A DNA stretch of 57,943 bases from Haplosporangium gracile (Eukaryota > Mortierellomycota > Mortierellomycetes > Mortierellales > Mortierellaceae): the NCBI GenBank assembly GCA_015499985.1, contig JAAAUF010000147.1:1-57943 (forward strand), in the 5' to 3' direction. A program made the position numbers and the translations under genes. The notes below the pieces were generated by a model. It worked only from the letters and a program-made list of their open reading frames with translations, was not told the DNA's origin and did not search any database. This document shows, one piece after another, positions 23,779 through 35,151 of the stretch (positions are counted from its first letter, which is position 1; each line of letters begins with the position of its first letter).

Positions 23779-26136
23779 ATGTTGTTCCGCATCCACACAC
23801 TCACCTTTGCTGTGGCTGCGGTGATTTGCGTATCCACCATCAGCGCTCAGACTACCGCCCCTCCAACCGCCGATCAAGTCAGTGAACTCATCACCAAGGC
23901 CGTGACCACCAAGAAGTGTGACGACTGTGTTGCTGCCATCAGGGTATCCAGAGAATACGCCAGAGACAATGCCACTGCAGCGGTTGAGCTCTCCAAGAAC
24001 CTCTGCCCTCGCATTACCAAATACCCTGTCGATGTCGTATGTCTACAGTTATATTCTCATTTCAGCCTGTAGGTTTATCTTCTCAGCCTTGTCCTTGAAG
24101 GGGCTCAATGTAACTCAAATCACATGTATATTTTTCCTCTTCATTGACAATAATAGTGCAATGGGTATCTTGACATGCAAGTCCCTGTCATGATTAAGTC
24201 AACGTTGTCGGCCGGATTTGAACAAGAAGATGACAGGTTTATCTGTCACTCTATGTTCGGCATGTGCCCTAGTCCTGCTGTCACCACACGCACCATTCGA
24301 TTCCCTCGACGCAAGCCAAGATCCCCCACGAAGCCTATACACAGTGGCAAACTGGTCAATGTTGTCCATCTGTCGGAGTAAGTATTTCCTATACCCTTGA
24401 CCCTTCCAGCACTCTTTTCTTTTTTTTTCTCGGCCCCCTTTGCATCTTATCCATGCAATGCATGCATACCTGCATGCAAAGACGGCGTATTTTTTTTTAT
24501 CATTTTCGCATGTATTCTTTTTCGTGTTGTGCTTTAGTTCATAATTGTGAGCTATTTCTTCTCCTCGGTCTGTCAATCTTTTACTCAACCCCTTCTTTCG
24601 CATCATATGTTTGTCAATCTATAGTTGGCATGTGGATGAGTTGTATGAACCAGGGGCTGAAGCCGCCTGCGACAAACCCATCTGCTGCAGGATATACCCA
24701 GCCACCAACACCACGGCGCCACCCCGCCGCGCAGCCGCAACCTGGGGTGATTACCGTTGTGACACGCCCATCAAGTTAACTCAGGACCTTATGAAGTTTA
24801 TTCGCAAGGAAATCCCCGATATTGACTTTGCAATCCTTACAGGCGATGTCCCACCTCATGACACCTGGTTGGAGACCGAGGAAACTGTTACGCCCACCTT
24901 GGAACATTCTTATGCGCTTATTGAGTCGTTCTTGGGCAAGAACACCAACCTTTACCCTGCCATTGGCAACCACGACGCCGGCCCCACCAAGTACCGTATA
25001 CTATTTGCTTTGTTCTTTGTTTGTTTGTTTAATTTAGGGTTTGCTATACTGACCCCCTGAATTGTATTCGCGTCCGATTTTCCTTCGGACCTCCCTTTCT
25101 CTCTCCTCATTATAGCCTATTCCCAACGGAGAAATCAGGCGGAAACCTCCAATGGCTCTACAACAACTTGGCCAAGGACTGGTCCTCTTGGCTCTCCCCC
25201 CGAGAGTTGGCCTCCGTCCGCCACAACTACGGCGCCTACAGCACTTCCCCCCACCGCGGCTTCCGTCTAATTTCGCTCAACACCAACTTCTGCTGCAAGG
25301 ACAATCTCTACCTCTACAGTGATTTGCGCGACACCGATCCGAACCACCTGATCCATTGGCTGATCCGCGAACTCCAACATGCCGAGGATCACAAGGAACG
25401 TGTCTGGGTGATTGGACACGTCGCGCCCTATCAGACCGACTGTCTTGAGAACTGGTCGGACCTGTACCATCAAGTCATTCAGCGGTACTCGCCTCATGTG
25501 GTTGCAGAACAGTTCTTTGGACATTCGCATACGGATGAGTTTGTGATTTATTATGGTGCTGGGGGCAACAAGATTGCGAGCAATGCGATTGCGACTGCTT
25601 GGACGGGACCCTCAGTTGCGCCGTTTACGAATATTAACCCTGGGTTCAGGATGTATCAGGTCGATACCGGGAGCTGGAATGTTTTTGAGTCGGTTACTTA
25701 TATCGCCAACTTGGATCAGGCCGCGAAATGGGATGCTGAAGGTACCACGCCTAACTGGCATGTCGAGTATTCGGCTCGAGAGGCCTATGGTGTGTCAGTC
25801 CCCATCGCTGTCGACAAGCCCCTGAGCGCGGCGTGGTGGCACAATGTCACGGTGGCGTTTGAGGCGGACCCGGCCAACATGACTGGACCGTTCCAGGATT
25901 TTTGGAAGCGCCATGGAAAGAGCTCCAAGCTGATCCCCACTTGTTTGGGTAACACGACTTGTCCGTCAGAGATGATCTGTACACTCCGATCGGCGCAGGG
26001 TGCAGATGTTTGTATTGTTCCGGGTAGTGGGTTCAAGAAACGTACTGAAAAGGATGACGATGGTGAGGAGTGGGAGGGTGTGGACATTAAGTCGCGGTCT
26101 TGGTTCACTCAGAACTGTGGTCAGTTCCACCTTTAG
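23779..26136 (+). CDS. Secreted acid sphingomyelinase-like phosphodiesterase 2
   Basis: Four exons (23779-24036, 24157-24377, 24625-24990, 25116-26136) encode 621 residues. It has a signal peptide ending near ISA-QT and a saposin-B domain with six cysteines (KC, DC, LC, VC, IC, MC). The metallophosphoesterase domain keeps every ligand: HLSDWHVD (D160, H162), TGDVPPHD, GNHDAGP, VIGHVAP and GHSHTDEF. It is clearly homologous to the gene at 21132 over its whole length, but the saposin domains are far more diverged than the catalytic domains. Only the intron that splits the metal-binding Asp codon (GA|T) is shared; the other introns differ in position and phase. The enzyme is probably extracellular and would act on sphingomyelin-like phosphodiesters. 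It is convergent with the secreted paralogue at 26358, 221 bases away. Confidence 0.9.
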
Positions 26137-26357
26137 ATTAAAATAACAAGATGTAGATCACATATTTTGGTAGTTGTTACTTACAATTTATACAAAAAGA
26201 CTATGCCGTCTTTTTTTTATTTTATTTTATTCATTCAAAGAAAGAAAATTGTAATGCTACAGGGGATACAAAAACGAAGGTATTTACAAAAAAAAAGGTC
26301 GAAAAGGAAGGAAGTTGTGGAGACTAAAGACCATGAGGTGACTGAGGAAGAAGGGAT

Positions 26358-26894
26358 TTAAGAGTAGTCACCGCCGAGGACCTCCTTACATCCATGAGTC
26401 GACTTGTTCACCGGGCAATCCGCCTTATTCTTACAAGCGCGAATACAGTAGATCTCGTCATCTGGCTCGGTCAACTGGACAAAGGCATTATACCCCGTCA
26501 TCTTAGACCCGACAGGGGCCTTCAAATCGTACTGTCCACCGCCATCACTGGCCTTCAAGCCATACTTGGACCGATCAATCCGGCCGGTGATCTGGACATA
26601 CCCCTTAGAGGAGTTTTCGACGTAGTGCGAGGAGGCGATGAATCCGGCGGGGAGAACGCGGGCGTTGGGTGCGCCGGGGAGGTTGGCCTTGGTACAGAAT
26701 GCGACTGCGACGTCTTCGCTCTCGGCAATGTCGCCTCCATATTTGGGGGGCAAGAAGATGCAAAAGTCGGTTGCGTTGAGGATCACGGCAGTTTGGCCTG
26801 AGGCGGCTTCGGTGTCGATGGGCGCGGCGTGAGTGACGCTGGAGAGGAGGACGGTTGCGAGGGAGGCGATTGCCAAGGAGATTGATGTCTTCAT
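26358..26894 (-). CDS. Small secreted cysteine protein, paralogue 3
   Basis: Intronless, 178 residues. A hydrophobic signal peptide ends near THA-AP. The family core follows: FCIFLPP with GGDIAESED, FCTK, LPAGFI, GYVQITGRIDRSKYGLK, GGGQYD, EPDDEIYCIRACKNKADCP and GCKEVLGGDYS. Six cysteines match those of the gene at 3845, which it resembles more than the intron-containing copy at 5571. N-A-T at residue 40 is a possible glycosylation sequon. The gene lies some 20 kb from its two relatives and on the other strand, so the family spread within this chromosome region by local duplication and inversion, or by older dispersal. Function unknown. Confidence 0.8.
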   Translation of the reverse strand: MKTSISLAIASLATVLLSSVTHAAPIDTEAASGQTAVILNATDFCIFLPPKYGGDIAESEDVAVAFCTKANLPGAPNARVLPAGFIASSHYVENSSKGYVQITGRIDRSKYGLKASDGGGQYDLKAPVGSKMTGYNAFVQLTEPDDEIYCIRACKNKADCPVNKSTHGCKEVLGGDYS

Positions 26895-28038
26895 TGTGGA
26901 GGGTGGTTTGGGAGGTGGGTGGGTTTTTGAAATGTATTTGTTGTACTGTTGTAGTTTGTTGAGAAGAGAAGATGTTGTCTGGTGATGATGAGAATTAAAA
27001 ACTCCTTATCGAATATTCAAGTACAGTGCTCATCTCAGGTAGAACATCAACCTGTCAATTGCCTAAAAAGAGGAGAGGAGGACTAATTCAGGCAAGGACC
27101 GACGACGGACGACGGAATGTGTACAGTATGGCACTGACACAGTACCACCTGCCTCTTGACTGTTGTTCTTTTTACTACTCCTTCCTATTCTTATTGCAAA
27201 AAAGCCCAAAAGACTCCATTCTATCTTTAGCCGACGACTCTTTTCGTCTCCTCTGTGCCCATGCCTGTCCTGTCCTGTTGTATCCACAGCCGCAAAAGAG
27301 AAGGGGAAAGACAAAGAAGGAAGAGCACGGTGGATTGGCAGATGATGGATCATGACAACGACGATGAATGACTGATGATTGGGCGCTGAGAACGGCGTAG
27401 AAGAAGAAGAAGAAGAAGAAAAAAAAAAGGGGGCGACCAGTAGGACGAAAAAATCTTTTTTAATTTTTTGCCAGAACTCCTTTTTTTAGGCATCACCCAC
27501 TTCGCAGACTGGTGTCGGGCTGTGAACTTTGCTCTTGAAGGGAGTGGGACCATGCGTCAATGTGTTTGTTGTTGTGGGCGGATGGATAGAAATAGGAAAA
27601 TCAAGGTCATCCCCTTTTAATGGCAGTGCCCATTATTTCGTTTCTTTTCTGTGAAAAAAAAGGGATGAACAGTCGTTTCCTTCTCCCCCTTTCCTCTCTT
27701 TCCTCCCTTCCCTCCCTCCCCTACGATAAGATGATCAGTGACGGGTAAAAGCCTTAACTGTATGTGACTGATACAAGCTGGAAGGAAAGGGTAAACTTCA
27801 TCTTGAATGATGCAGACTGGGTATGTTCCACGTCAAAAAATGGCGCAAAGGGCACAGAATAGGTGATAGGATAGGTAAAGATTCACTGCCCATCAAAAGA
27901 TTGAACATCGCTACGGAAGAAACTTGTAAAATTTTGCGAACAAACATCGCCCTTTCATACTATTCTCGTTTGCATAGGGGGAAAAAAAAAGATTAAAGAT
28001 GAAAGGGAGAGATAGTTGGCGCATAAAAACGAAAGCAG

Positions 28039-28087
28039 TCAACGCCAATCGCCAACATCAACGCTAATGCCAGCGCCAACATTAAGC
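28039..28087 (+). repeat. Degenerate short tandem repeat
   Basis: Four or five imperfect copies of a unit of about 10-13 bases related to CAACGCCAAYATC follow one another immediately left of an assembly gap and a G-run. No coding frame was recognised in it. Confidence 0.45.
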
Positions 28088-28110
28088 GCGTTTGAGCAGT
28101 AGCCTATGGC

Positions 28111-28119
28111 NNNNNNNNN
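28111..28119. other. Assembly gap (nine N)
   Basis: Nine N bases are followed by a run of 18 G. The gap length is likely nominal, and sequence may be missing here. It lies in a gene-poor region and breaks no gene. Confidence 0.95.
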
Positions 28120-29166
28120 GGGGGGGGGGGGGGGGGGTTTTGACGTGCATGTCCTTTCAAAGACGTTCATCACAAGGGACAAACAAAAAATAAAAAATAA
28201 AAAATGCGCACGCGCATGGCCCTTTTTTTATCCTAAAAAAAGAATAAGTTTTGTACACGTCCACGTTTGTTAAAAATAACAAAAGGACGAGAGACGGCGT
28301 TGTAAAGCGCAATGCGAATGAGAAAGCATTGAGCTCTAGACACTTTTCTACTTGAGTTCAACAAGTTTGCGCCTGCAAACTAATAACGAATGGATGAAAA
28401 GGAGATGTAAACAAAGCACCTCTGGGTCGTTTGTCTTGTACCCACTTTAGAGTTGCGCCGCTCCCTTTCTTATCTATTTTTTCCTACTTTATTCTTGTCG
28501 CCTAGGCGGCTGTCTAATCTCCCATCTTTTTATGCTTCACGGCGCGTTTAAAGGAGTTGTTGTAGTTCAAGTGAGCTAGGCAAAAATCTTTGACTATTTG
28601 TGCCGTTCTATTCATCCTGTCCCGGTAATGCATTGGTTTGGATTTTTTTCCTGCTAACTTGTACCTGTGCGAAGTTAGCGCTGCACGTTGACAAAAATAA
28701 ATTTCTGCATTGAGAAAAAAGGGGGGCTTAGGCCGGCAGGAGGAGGGGTGTTTGCAAGTAGGAGACAGAGATGGCCGGGCCAACATTCCAATGGAGGTCA
28801 AGGGGAGGGGAAAAAACGCCCTAGTTTTTGCGTGGAGGGGGAAGAGATCAAAATAAGTCTTCGTTCGCAACCGACGTTCTCAAAACTTCCTAGAGGACAA
28901 ACATCTCCACTTCCAATAAAGAATGAATTAAGAACCTATGTGACCCATTGACCTTTTATGGCGCATGTATTAAGAAATAATCATTTTCAGCCAGCCAACA
29001 GAATATGCAAGCAATCCTCAATTACTCAATTGGTACCCCAACTGTTTTCTTGGCCATTGCTGAAAAAAGAGTGTGCTTGACCAGTGGCTCGTATTGTCAT
29101 GATGACCAATATGTGAGTGTGTAGAATAACATGGATAGGCAGTATGGTGCGATAGCTCGCTAACAT

Positions 29167-29212
29167 TAGTCCAGTTCAGTCTAGTCCACTAGTCCAGTCT
29201 ACTGGAAGAACC
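29167..29212 (+). repeat. Degenerate AGTCCAGT repeats
   Basis: Several copies of AGTCCAGT or AGTCTAGTCCACT follow one another. They are imperfect and short; no coding or tRNA-like structure was seen. Confidence 0.4.
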
Positions 29213-29970
29213 ACATCTGGGTCCCAGGTTAGATAAGAAGATGTTCCAGGTGATCGACGATCAAAATTCTTTACTTCCTTGTTTTAAAGGCCCCAATCCA
29301 GAAGAATGGGGGGTTCCGGATGATCCTATCTTTCGTCAGAAACTGGACAAACCAAACGTTGGTCAAATCTGTTACGACTCGATTATGTGCCTTCTAAGAA
29401 CATGATTGGCCCGTATTCCTTTGTTCTACCCCCCACAGCCTACAAGCCCACAAGCCCATAAGCCCAGACACACCAAAAAGCCCTTTTGGTGCTCCGTTGG
29501 AAACATTCCTCCGCTAGCTGGTGTCTGTGGACTGGACGCGTCACATTCGAAATTGGTATTTGGGAAAAGTGAATGCTCCAAGAAAAGAGAAAACGATTGG
29601 GCTAAGGAAGCAATTGATAAAACAAAAACAGTTTGAAAAAGAGACAAACAAGGGTAGCGGAAGCTGGGTTCGTAGTATGGTCTGAGCAGAGCAGCTTTTG
29701 TTGGTGCTGATTGTTATTTGCATATGGCCCTGTCCCCTGGAGACGATTGGTCGAGAAAAAAAAGGAAGGTCGGTTATGCGATATGCGTTGGGGAAGGAGT
29801 AGGGGGGGGGGGGGGGGACGTTTTTTGTTTGTTTGTTTGTTTGTCGACGTAATGGAGTAGGGGGAGCCTAGTTTTTGTGGAGAACAAAGGAAAAAAAGAA
29901 AGATGTTGGGAGGAATGAGAGAGGGAAAAAAACAAAAGCTATTGAGAGCAGCAACAAAAAAAAAAAAAAA

Positions 29971-30054
29971 AGCAGAGAGGCTGCGGCGAGAGTAGTAGCA
30001 GCAGCAGTAAACAAGCAGAGAGGCAGCGCCGAGAGTAGTAACAGTAGCAGTAAA
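29971..30054 (+). repeat. 41-base direct duplication
   Basis: Two 41-base units, 29971-30011 and 30014-30054, begin AGCAGAGAGG and end GTAGCAGTAAA or a close form. They differ at about four positions and are separated by CA. They lie inside the purine-rich region and look like a recent small tandem duplication. Confidence 0.7.
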
Positions 30055-32531
30055 TAACCAGCCAACCAAAGAAAAAAAGACGGGCAAGAAAAAAAAACTC
30101 GATGGAGTGGTGAGGAGAGCCAGACAAAGAGACGAATGCAGGGACGCCCTTTACCCTCCTTTGTCCGTAAGCACACCAACAAGGGAGAAGAAGAGGAAGA
30201 GAGGATTGATTGAGAGCCCCTATTGCACAGGATCAGGAAAAAACACAAAAAAAAAAGCGACAGCGAAGGAAAAAAGGATGTAAGGAAGTGAGGACAAAAA
30301 CTGAAAAAATAATCTGAATCGACCTATTTTGTCTCATTTTCTGCTTTCCTTGCAACGATGAGTGCCATTATAGAAATAGTTCCCAAAGAGTTCCTACCAA
30401 CCTCAATCGCAGTAAAAGAAGAACTGTGGGTTCACGGATCATGACAAAGGGAACGAGTCCGTTTGCTTGACAATCAGCCGTTTCAGAGAAGCAAAGAGAA
30501 AAAAAAAATAGGAGAGCAAAAGAGAGAAGGACTAAAAGGGACAGCAAAAAAAAAAAAAGAGGCGTTAGAAGGGTAAAGGGAAGACAGCGGTGTGTTTACG
30601 TCGTTGTCTTGTACCGCGGTTTGAACCAAAGACGCAGCCCATCCATCTCCCCTTGCGAAGCAACGCAGCGACAACAAAAAACGCGGCAATGAGGCAATGG
30701 GGACAACCATCAAGAGAGAAAGGAAAAAAAGAAAATCCGCTCTCAACCCCTGAGCAGCGATCCCAATCTGGAATATCCGCATGCGTTCCGGTCGGATCCA
30801 TTGTCTATTTCACTATGCAAAATTTCGTAAACAGCTCTCCGACAATCAGAACGAATAAACGCAAAACCCATGGCGAGAAGAAATAAACGGGTTGACTTTG
30901 AATGGTAAACCCGCAGAAACTAAGCAACATGGAAAGAAAAATGCGCGGGAATCGATTTGCAAAAACGGCAATCGCGCGAAGTTTTCAGGGGTAAAAGATG
31001 ACAACAGCAGCAGCAAAAAAGGGCGGCAAGTAAAATATGGGCGGAAAGGTGTCACTCTTCGGATCCAAGGGGCTTTCTAGATTCTTGTTCAAGAGAAAAG
31101 TAAGTCGCTGTTGTTGAAAGACAAGGATGGTGGTGAAAGTTGGTAACAAACGGGTACGGCGATGACGATATACAAATACAAAAGGACAAAAGGGGGATGG
31201 ATGGCGGAGGGATAGAACTCAAAAAAGAGATACTTGCTTGTTGTTTGCCAGTGGCCACAAAAAAACAACAAAAAGCGACAGTCTGACAAAGAAAGTGTAA
31301 CAAAGTTCAAAGTACGCGGCCACATGGCCCATCGCTATGGGCGATCGACTGCAAGGCAAGGGTAAGGCAGGGACGAGAAAGGACAAGGCCAGGCACAAAA
31401 CGCAAGGCAAGGTCGTCGGAAGGAAAAAAAAAAAGGTTGGCAAAAAAAGGGGGGAGGGAAGAAGATGAAGATAGCTTTGTATGTTAATGGATGTATGAAA
31501 CTGGTCCTTAGTTTGTTTGAGCAATGATGACAGCATGGGCGAAGACGAACAGTTCCAGAGAGACAAAAAAAAGTCGGTCCATGTGTTTGTTCTTTTTCAC
31601 TCCGATCCATCTCAGCCACGCCAACATGGGTAAAAAAGGGGCAACGAAGGAAAGGGATGACAGGACAGAGGAGGAATAAAAAAGGGGGACGATAGACGGA
31701 GGAACAGAAGAGAGCCACAAGGGGACTAAAGGTCCGGCAACGACAGAGCGAGTAGAGGGTTGGGTTGCCACGTTCCTGTATAACGGTCTCCTATCACTCT
31801 CTTTTTTTTTTTTTGGATATTGTTGGATCCAGACCAGAGCCAGGTCATCATAATGGCTTCCTATTTCAGGGATCCAGAGGTATTAGTAAAGAAGGCGAGC
31901 GGTTGTTGCTGGATGATGCATTTGTCAACTTTGTTGTTTTCCTAACCCACCCAGGTTCCAAGACGGAGAGACGAAAGAAGAACGATAAAACGACTGTAGC
32001 AGGCAGGGGCATGTTCAATGAGCATTGTAGAGAACGGAGAGGGATGCCGCGATTCAGCAAATGGCCCGATCAAATATCGAGGCCGATTGAATTGAAAAAG
32101 ACGACTAGTCAATTGAAGGCGTCTGGTTGGTGGGGTTTTTCTTTTTAGAAAACGCAAAAAAAAAAGAAAAAAAAAGAAAAAGGCCAGTCACCGGCGAGCC
32201 TTCGTTTCCTTTTTCTACCCTTTGCTCCCTTTCCCACTTTTTTCTCTCTCTTCTCTTCTCTTTTCTCTATTCACATACACACATCCACCCACCCTTTTCT
32301 CTTTTTCACTTCACACACTTACTTCTCTTACCCCAACGAAATAGCCTCTTTTGAATACTTCCTTTTCTTACTCCCTCTTCGCCACCTGCAACTACCACGC
32401 CAAGCTTTTTTTTTTTTTTTTTTTTCCTTTTGCCACGACGACTCACCCTTTCTTTGACTTGACAACTCTTATTTGTCCTTTTTCACATACTCACGTACAT
32501 ACCTACGCACTTACACATACTCACCACAGAT

Positions 32532-34370
32532 ATGTTTGGCCAGCAACAGATCCCGCAGTCAAGTCCCTCCCAGTCAAAACTGCAGTTCCCCACAAACTAC
32601 CACCTCCAGCAACAACAACAACAGCAGCACCTCCAGCACCAGCTGCACCTCCAACAAACACACCCTATGGCCATGCCTATGAACTTCTCCAACCACCACA
32701 ACAACGCTAACAACAACACAGGAACACCCAATAACTCCTTCGCAGGAACCATCGACCCCGGTCTCCTTCAAATGACCATGAACCGCATGGATATGTCTCA
32801 GCTCCACAACATGAATTCGCTCTTCCCACCAACCTCTGGCACCTCGCTTCTCAATAACCAGTCCCTCCTCGGTCGCGGCGGGCCCAGTAACGGTCTTGGC
32901 TCTGCGACTGTGCCTACGCCGACCATCAAGCAAGAGGTCGGCTCCCCCGACTACCTCGCCTCCGAAATGGACTTTGGCGAGCCTGGAAACATGCTCTCGC
33001 CTGGTTCGAGTTCTCCCCTGAACTCGCCCTTGAATGACTTTGATAGCCCTGATGACTTTTCAACACCCAACCCCGGTCCTGGGTCGGGTTCATTCGCTGC
33101 CAAGCCAACGCCTCTCAACATTCATCAGGGATCATATGGAGAGTCGCCGGGAACAGGCTCATTGTACTCGCCTGGACCAGAGTCTGATTTTTTCCCAGAG
33201 GGCGACTTTTCGCTGCCAAAGAGCACACGCCCTTTGGACATGAAGTTTGGACGCCCCATGCACCCGAGCTCGCTCCCCGGTGGCAACAACTTTCACAGCA
33301 TGTCGATGCCCGCCCAGCGGTCAGACTGGTTTGGCGCAGGCGACGGTCACTCTGTCGGCTCGTTCGAGAACCCCTCTGGCCTTCAGTTTGCTACAGGAGA
33401 GATGAACATGCTGGACAGTCTCTTTGAAGACGGATCCGAGCCCAAGTAAGTTTTTTTTTCTTTGCTCTTGCTCTTTTTCGTGAAAACAATCGGGAAGATC
33501 TAGATGGATGGGGATAGCATCTTGCCTTTCCCACCCATCGTCACTTTCATCGCTATTGTTCCCAAAAAAAAATACCAAGGACTGTAGACGAACGACCATG
33601 TCCAAAAATCTTTTCCTCTAGCCGCCTATTTATGTAGTTGATGTGTCACCACTAATCTTCCGGTTTCGTTTTATCCTTGCAACCTTTCCCCCTTATTCAT
33701 AGGGGTAACAATCGTGCTTTGCTCCTGAACGAGAAGCGGAGACGCCGACGTGAATCACACAATGCGGGTAAGTCGATGCTTCGCGGTCGACGCAAGTGGT
33801 TAAATGATAATCGAGGGATAAAGAGAGAAAATAATGCAGGGGGTTTTTCTTCCTCTCTCTCTGTCCTTCTCGTTTTCTGTCTACAATGCAAAAAGCTCAT
33901 AAATTTGTTGATTTTCCTCATATTACATGGCTAACCGTGTGATCATTTTCCTCATTTTTCTTTTGTCGCCTTTCGCCTCTTTGTCGTGGGTCTCTCTTTT
34001 ATCAATAGTCGAAAGACGCAGACGCGATAATATCAACGAAAAGATTCAGGAACTGTCGACGCTCTTGCCCGAGTGCTATGTCGACACGGCCAACAAGCCC
34101 AATAAGGGCGTCATCCTCCGCAAATCGGTCGATTACATTCGTCATCTTCAACAATTGGTTGCTAACCAGACGAGTCGGAATCAGGAATTGGAAGCTCAGC
34201 TTCAAGGAAAGCCATTGTCGAATGGCGGTGGCGGCAGTCTCGGTGGCATTGGAAGCAGTAATGGTCTCGGTGGTGGTGGTCTTCAGGGTCCACCAGGGTC
34301 ACTCCAGCAAGGGTTCGGGATGATGCGCCTTGTGCCTGGCGGAGGCCCCAGTGGTGATATTCAGACATAG
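32532..34370 (+). CDS. bHLH transcription factor, class B (USF/MITF-like)
   Basis: Three exons (32532-33445, 33703-33767, 34009-34370) encode 446 residues. The N-terminal 300 residues are disordered: a Gln-rich tract at about 28-43, Asn-rich and Ser/Pro-rich stretches, and an acidic MLDSLFEDGSE segment that could activate transcription. The basic region KRRRRRESHNAVERRRRDNINEKI starts near 316 and is interrupted by the second intron. It has the class B signature H324, E328, R332, which predicts binding to CACGTG E-boxes. Helix 1 is IQELSTLLPECY, the loop contains NKPNKG, helix 2 is ILRKSVDYIRHLQQL, and a short leucine-spaced coiled coil follows. A Gly-rich tail ends the protein. Family members are dimeric nuclear regulators of metabolism, stress or lipid genes; the targets here are unknown. 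A SREBP-type Tyr in place of an Arg is not seen in the basic region. Confidence 0.9.
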
Positions 34371-35151
34371 TCTTTGTCAATTGTACAAAAAAATGGTTTT
34401 CTATTACCTTTGCTCTCTTTTGCCGTTTTTTGCGTGTTATCTCTCACTGTTTATTGAGATGAGTAGAAGTCGTTACGATATGCCCTTGTGATCGCATTAC
34501 AAGCTCTTCACACTTTTTTTTTCGTAGTATCACATACTCTTTTTTATTGTGGTATTCTGTGGAATGAGGTGTGGAATTGCCTTTCAGCTCCTTCCGGCCA
34601 TAGGAATGATGACGTGCCTTTGGTGTATTTGTCATTGTTTCTCTATTCACCTCAACAGAAAGAAGAAGAACGTTCATCCTCCCTGGTATTCCATACTCCT
34701 TCTCCACTTTGCTACCCTGCTCTTCCATCCATTTTTCTCATTCTTCCTCCTTCGTTCTCGCCCCTTCCTGTTCCTCCTCCTTGGGCCCGTTTATTCACTT
34801 TAGCTTTTTTTTTTTTTTTCCATTTTTTATGTTAGGAAAAAGAAGAAAACCGACCAATCAGATCCATGCCATGCTCTGGTGCCCTTTGCCTTGCCCTTCT
34901 TGCCCTGCCAGTTTTCTTATGTTTCAGAATAAACGGATGATAGCAAAAAAAAAAAGAGCATTTTCATAACCAAAGGAAACCATCAAAAAAAGAAAAAAAG
35001 AAAAAAGAGTTCATCAACAAGAGACCAAAACCTCATCGATAGTGCTTAAATGGTTTTGTATGGTTTTATATGGTTTTGTATGGTATCAATTTTTTCTATG
35101 CAATTCTAAATAATAAAAAACGAAAAAAAGTTACAAGAAAATCTAAGTGGA
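34371..35151. other. Convergent 3' spacer between bHLH gene and HUT1
   Basis: The 781 bases between two convergent genes hold C/T-rich and A-rich stretches and a three-copy 10-base repeat listed separately. No gene was seen. Confidence 0.5.
35051..35080 (+). repeat. Three tandem copies of TGGTTTTRTA
   Basis: Three consecutive 10-base units (35051, 35061, 35071), two identical and one with a single A for G change, are followed by a partial fourth. They sit about 70 bases beyond the stop codon of HUT1, in its probable 3' region. Confidence 0.75.

Larger units (their letters stand above)
26895..32531. other. Gene-poor, purine-rich region upstream of the bHLH gene
   Basis: About 5.6 kb without a supportable gene. 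From about 29760 to 31720 the plus strand is markedly A/G-rich with many poly-A runs; from 32190 to 32530 it turns sharply C/T-rich, the style of leaders before ATGs in this window. G-runs lie at 28120-28137 and near 29803-29818. Several degenerate short repeats are listed separately. No tRNA, transposon or reverse transcriptase motif was recognised. A long untranslated leader or a noncoding transcript is possible but not shown. Confidence 0.5.

Noticed and set aside
28514..28870. Minus-strand frame of 118 codons in the gene-poor region
   Set aside because: No signal peptide, domain or homology was recognised, and no flanking exons extend it.
30610..30640. TTTGGTTCAAACC on the minus strand resembling a tRNA T-loop
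   Set aside because: The flanks do not pair into a T-arm and no acceptor or anticodon arm could be drawn.
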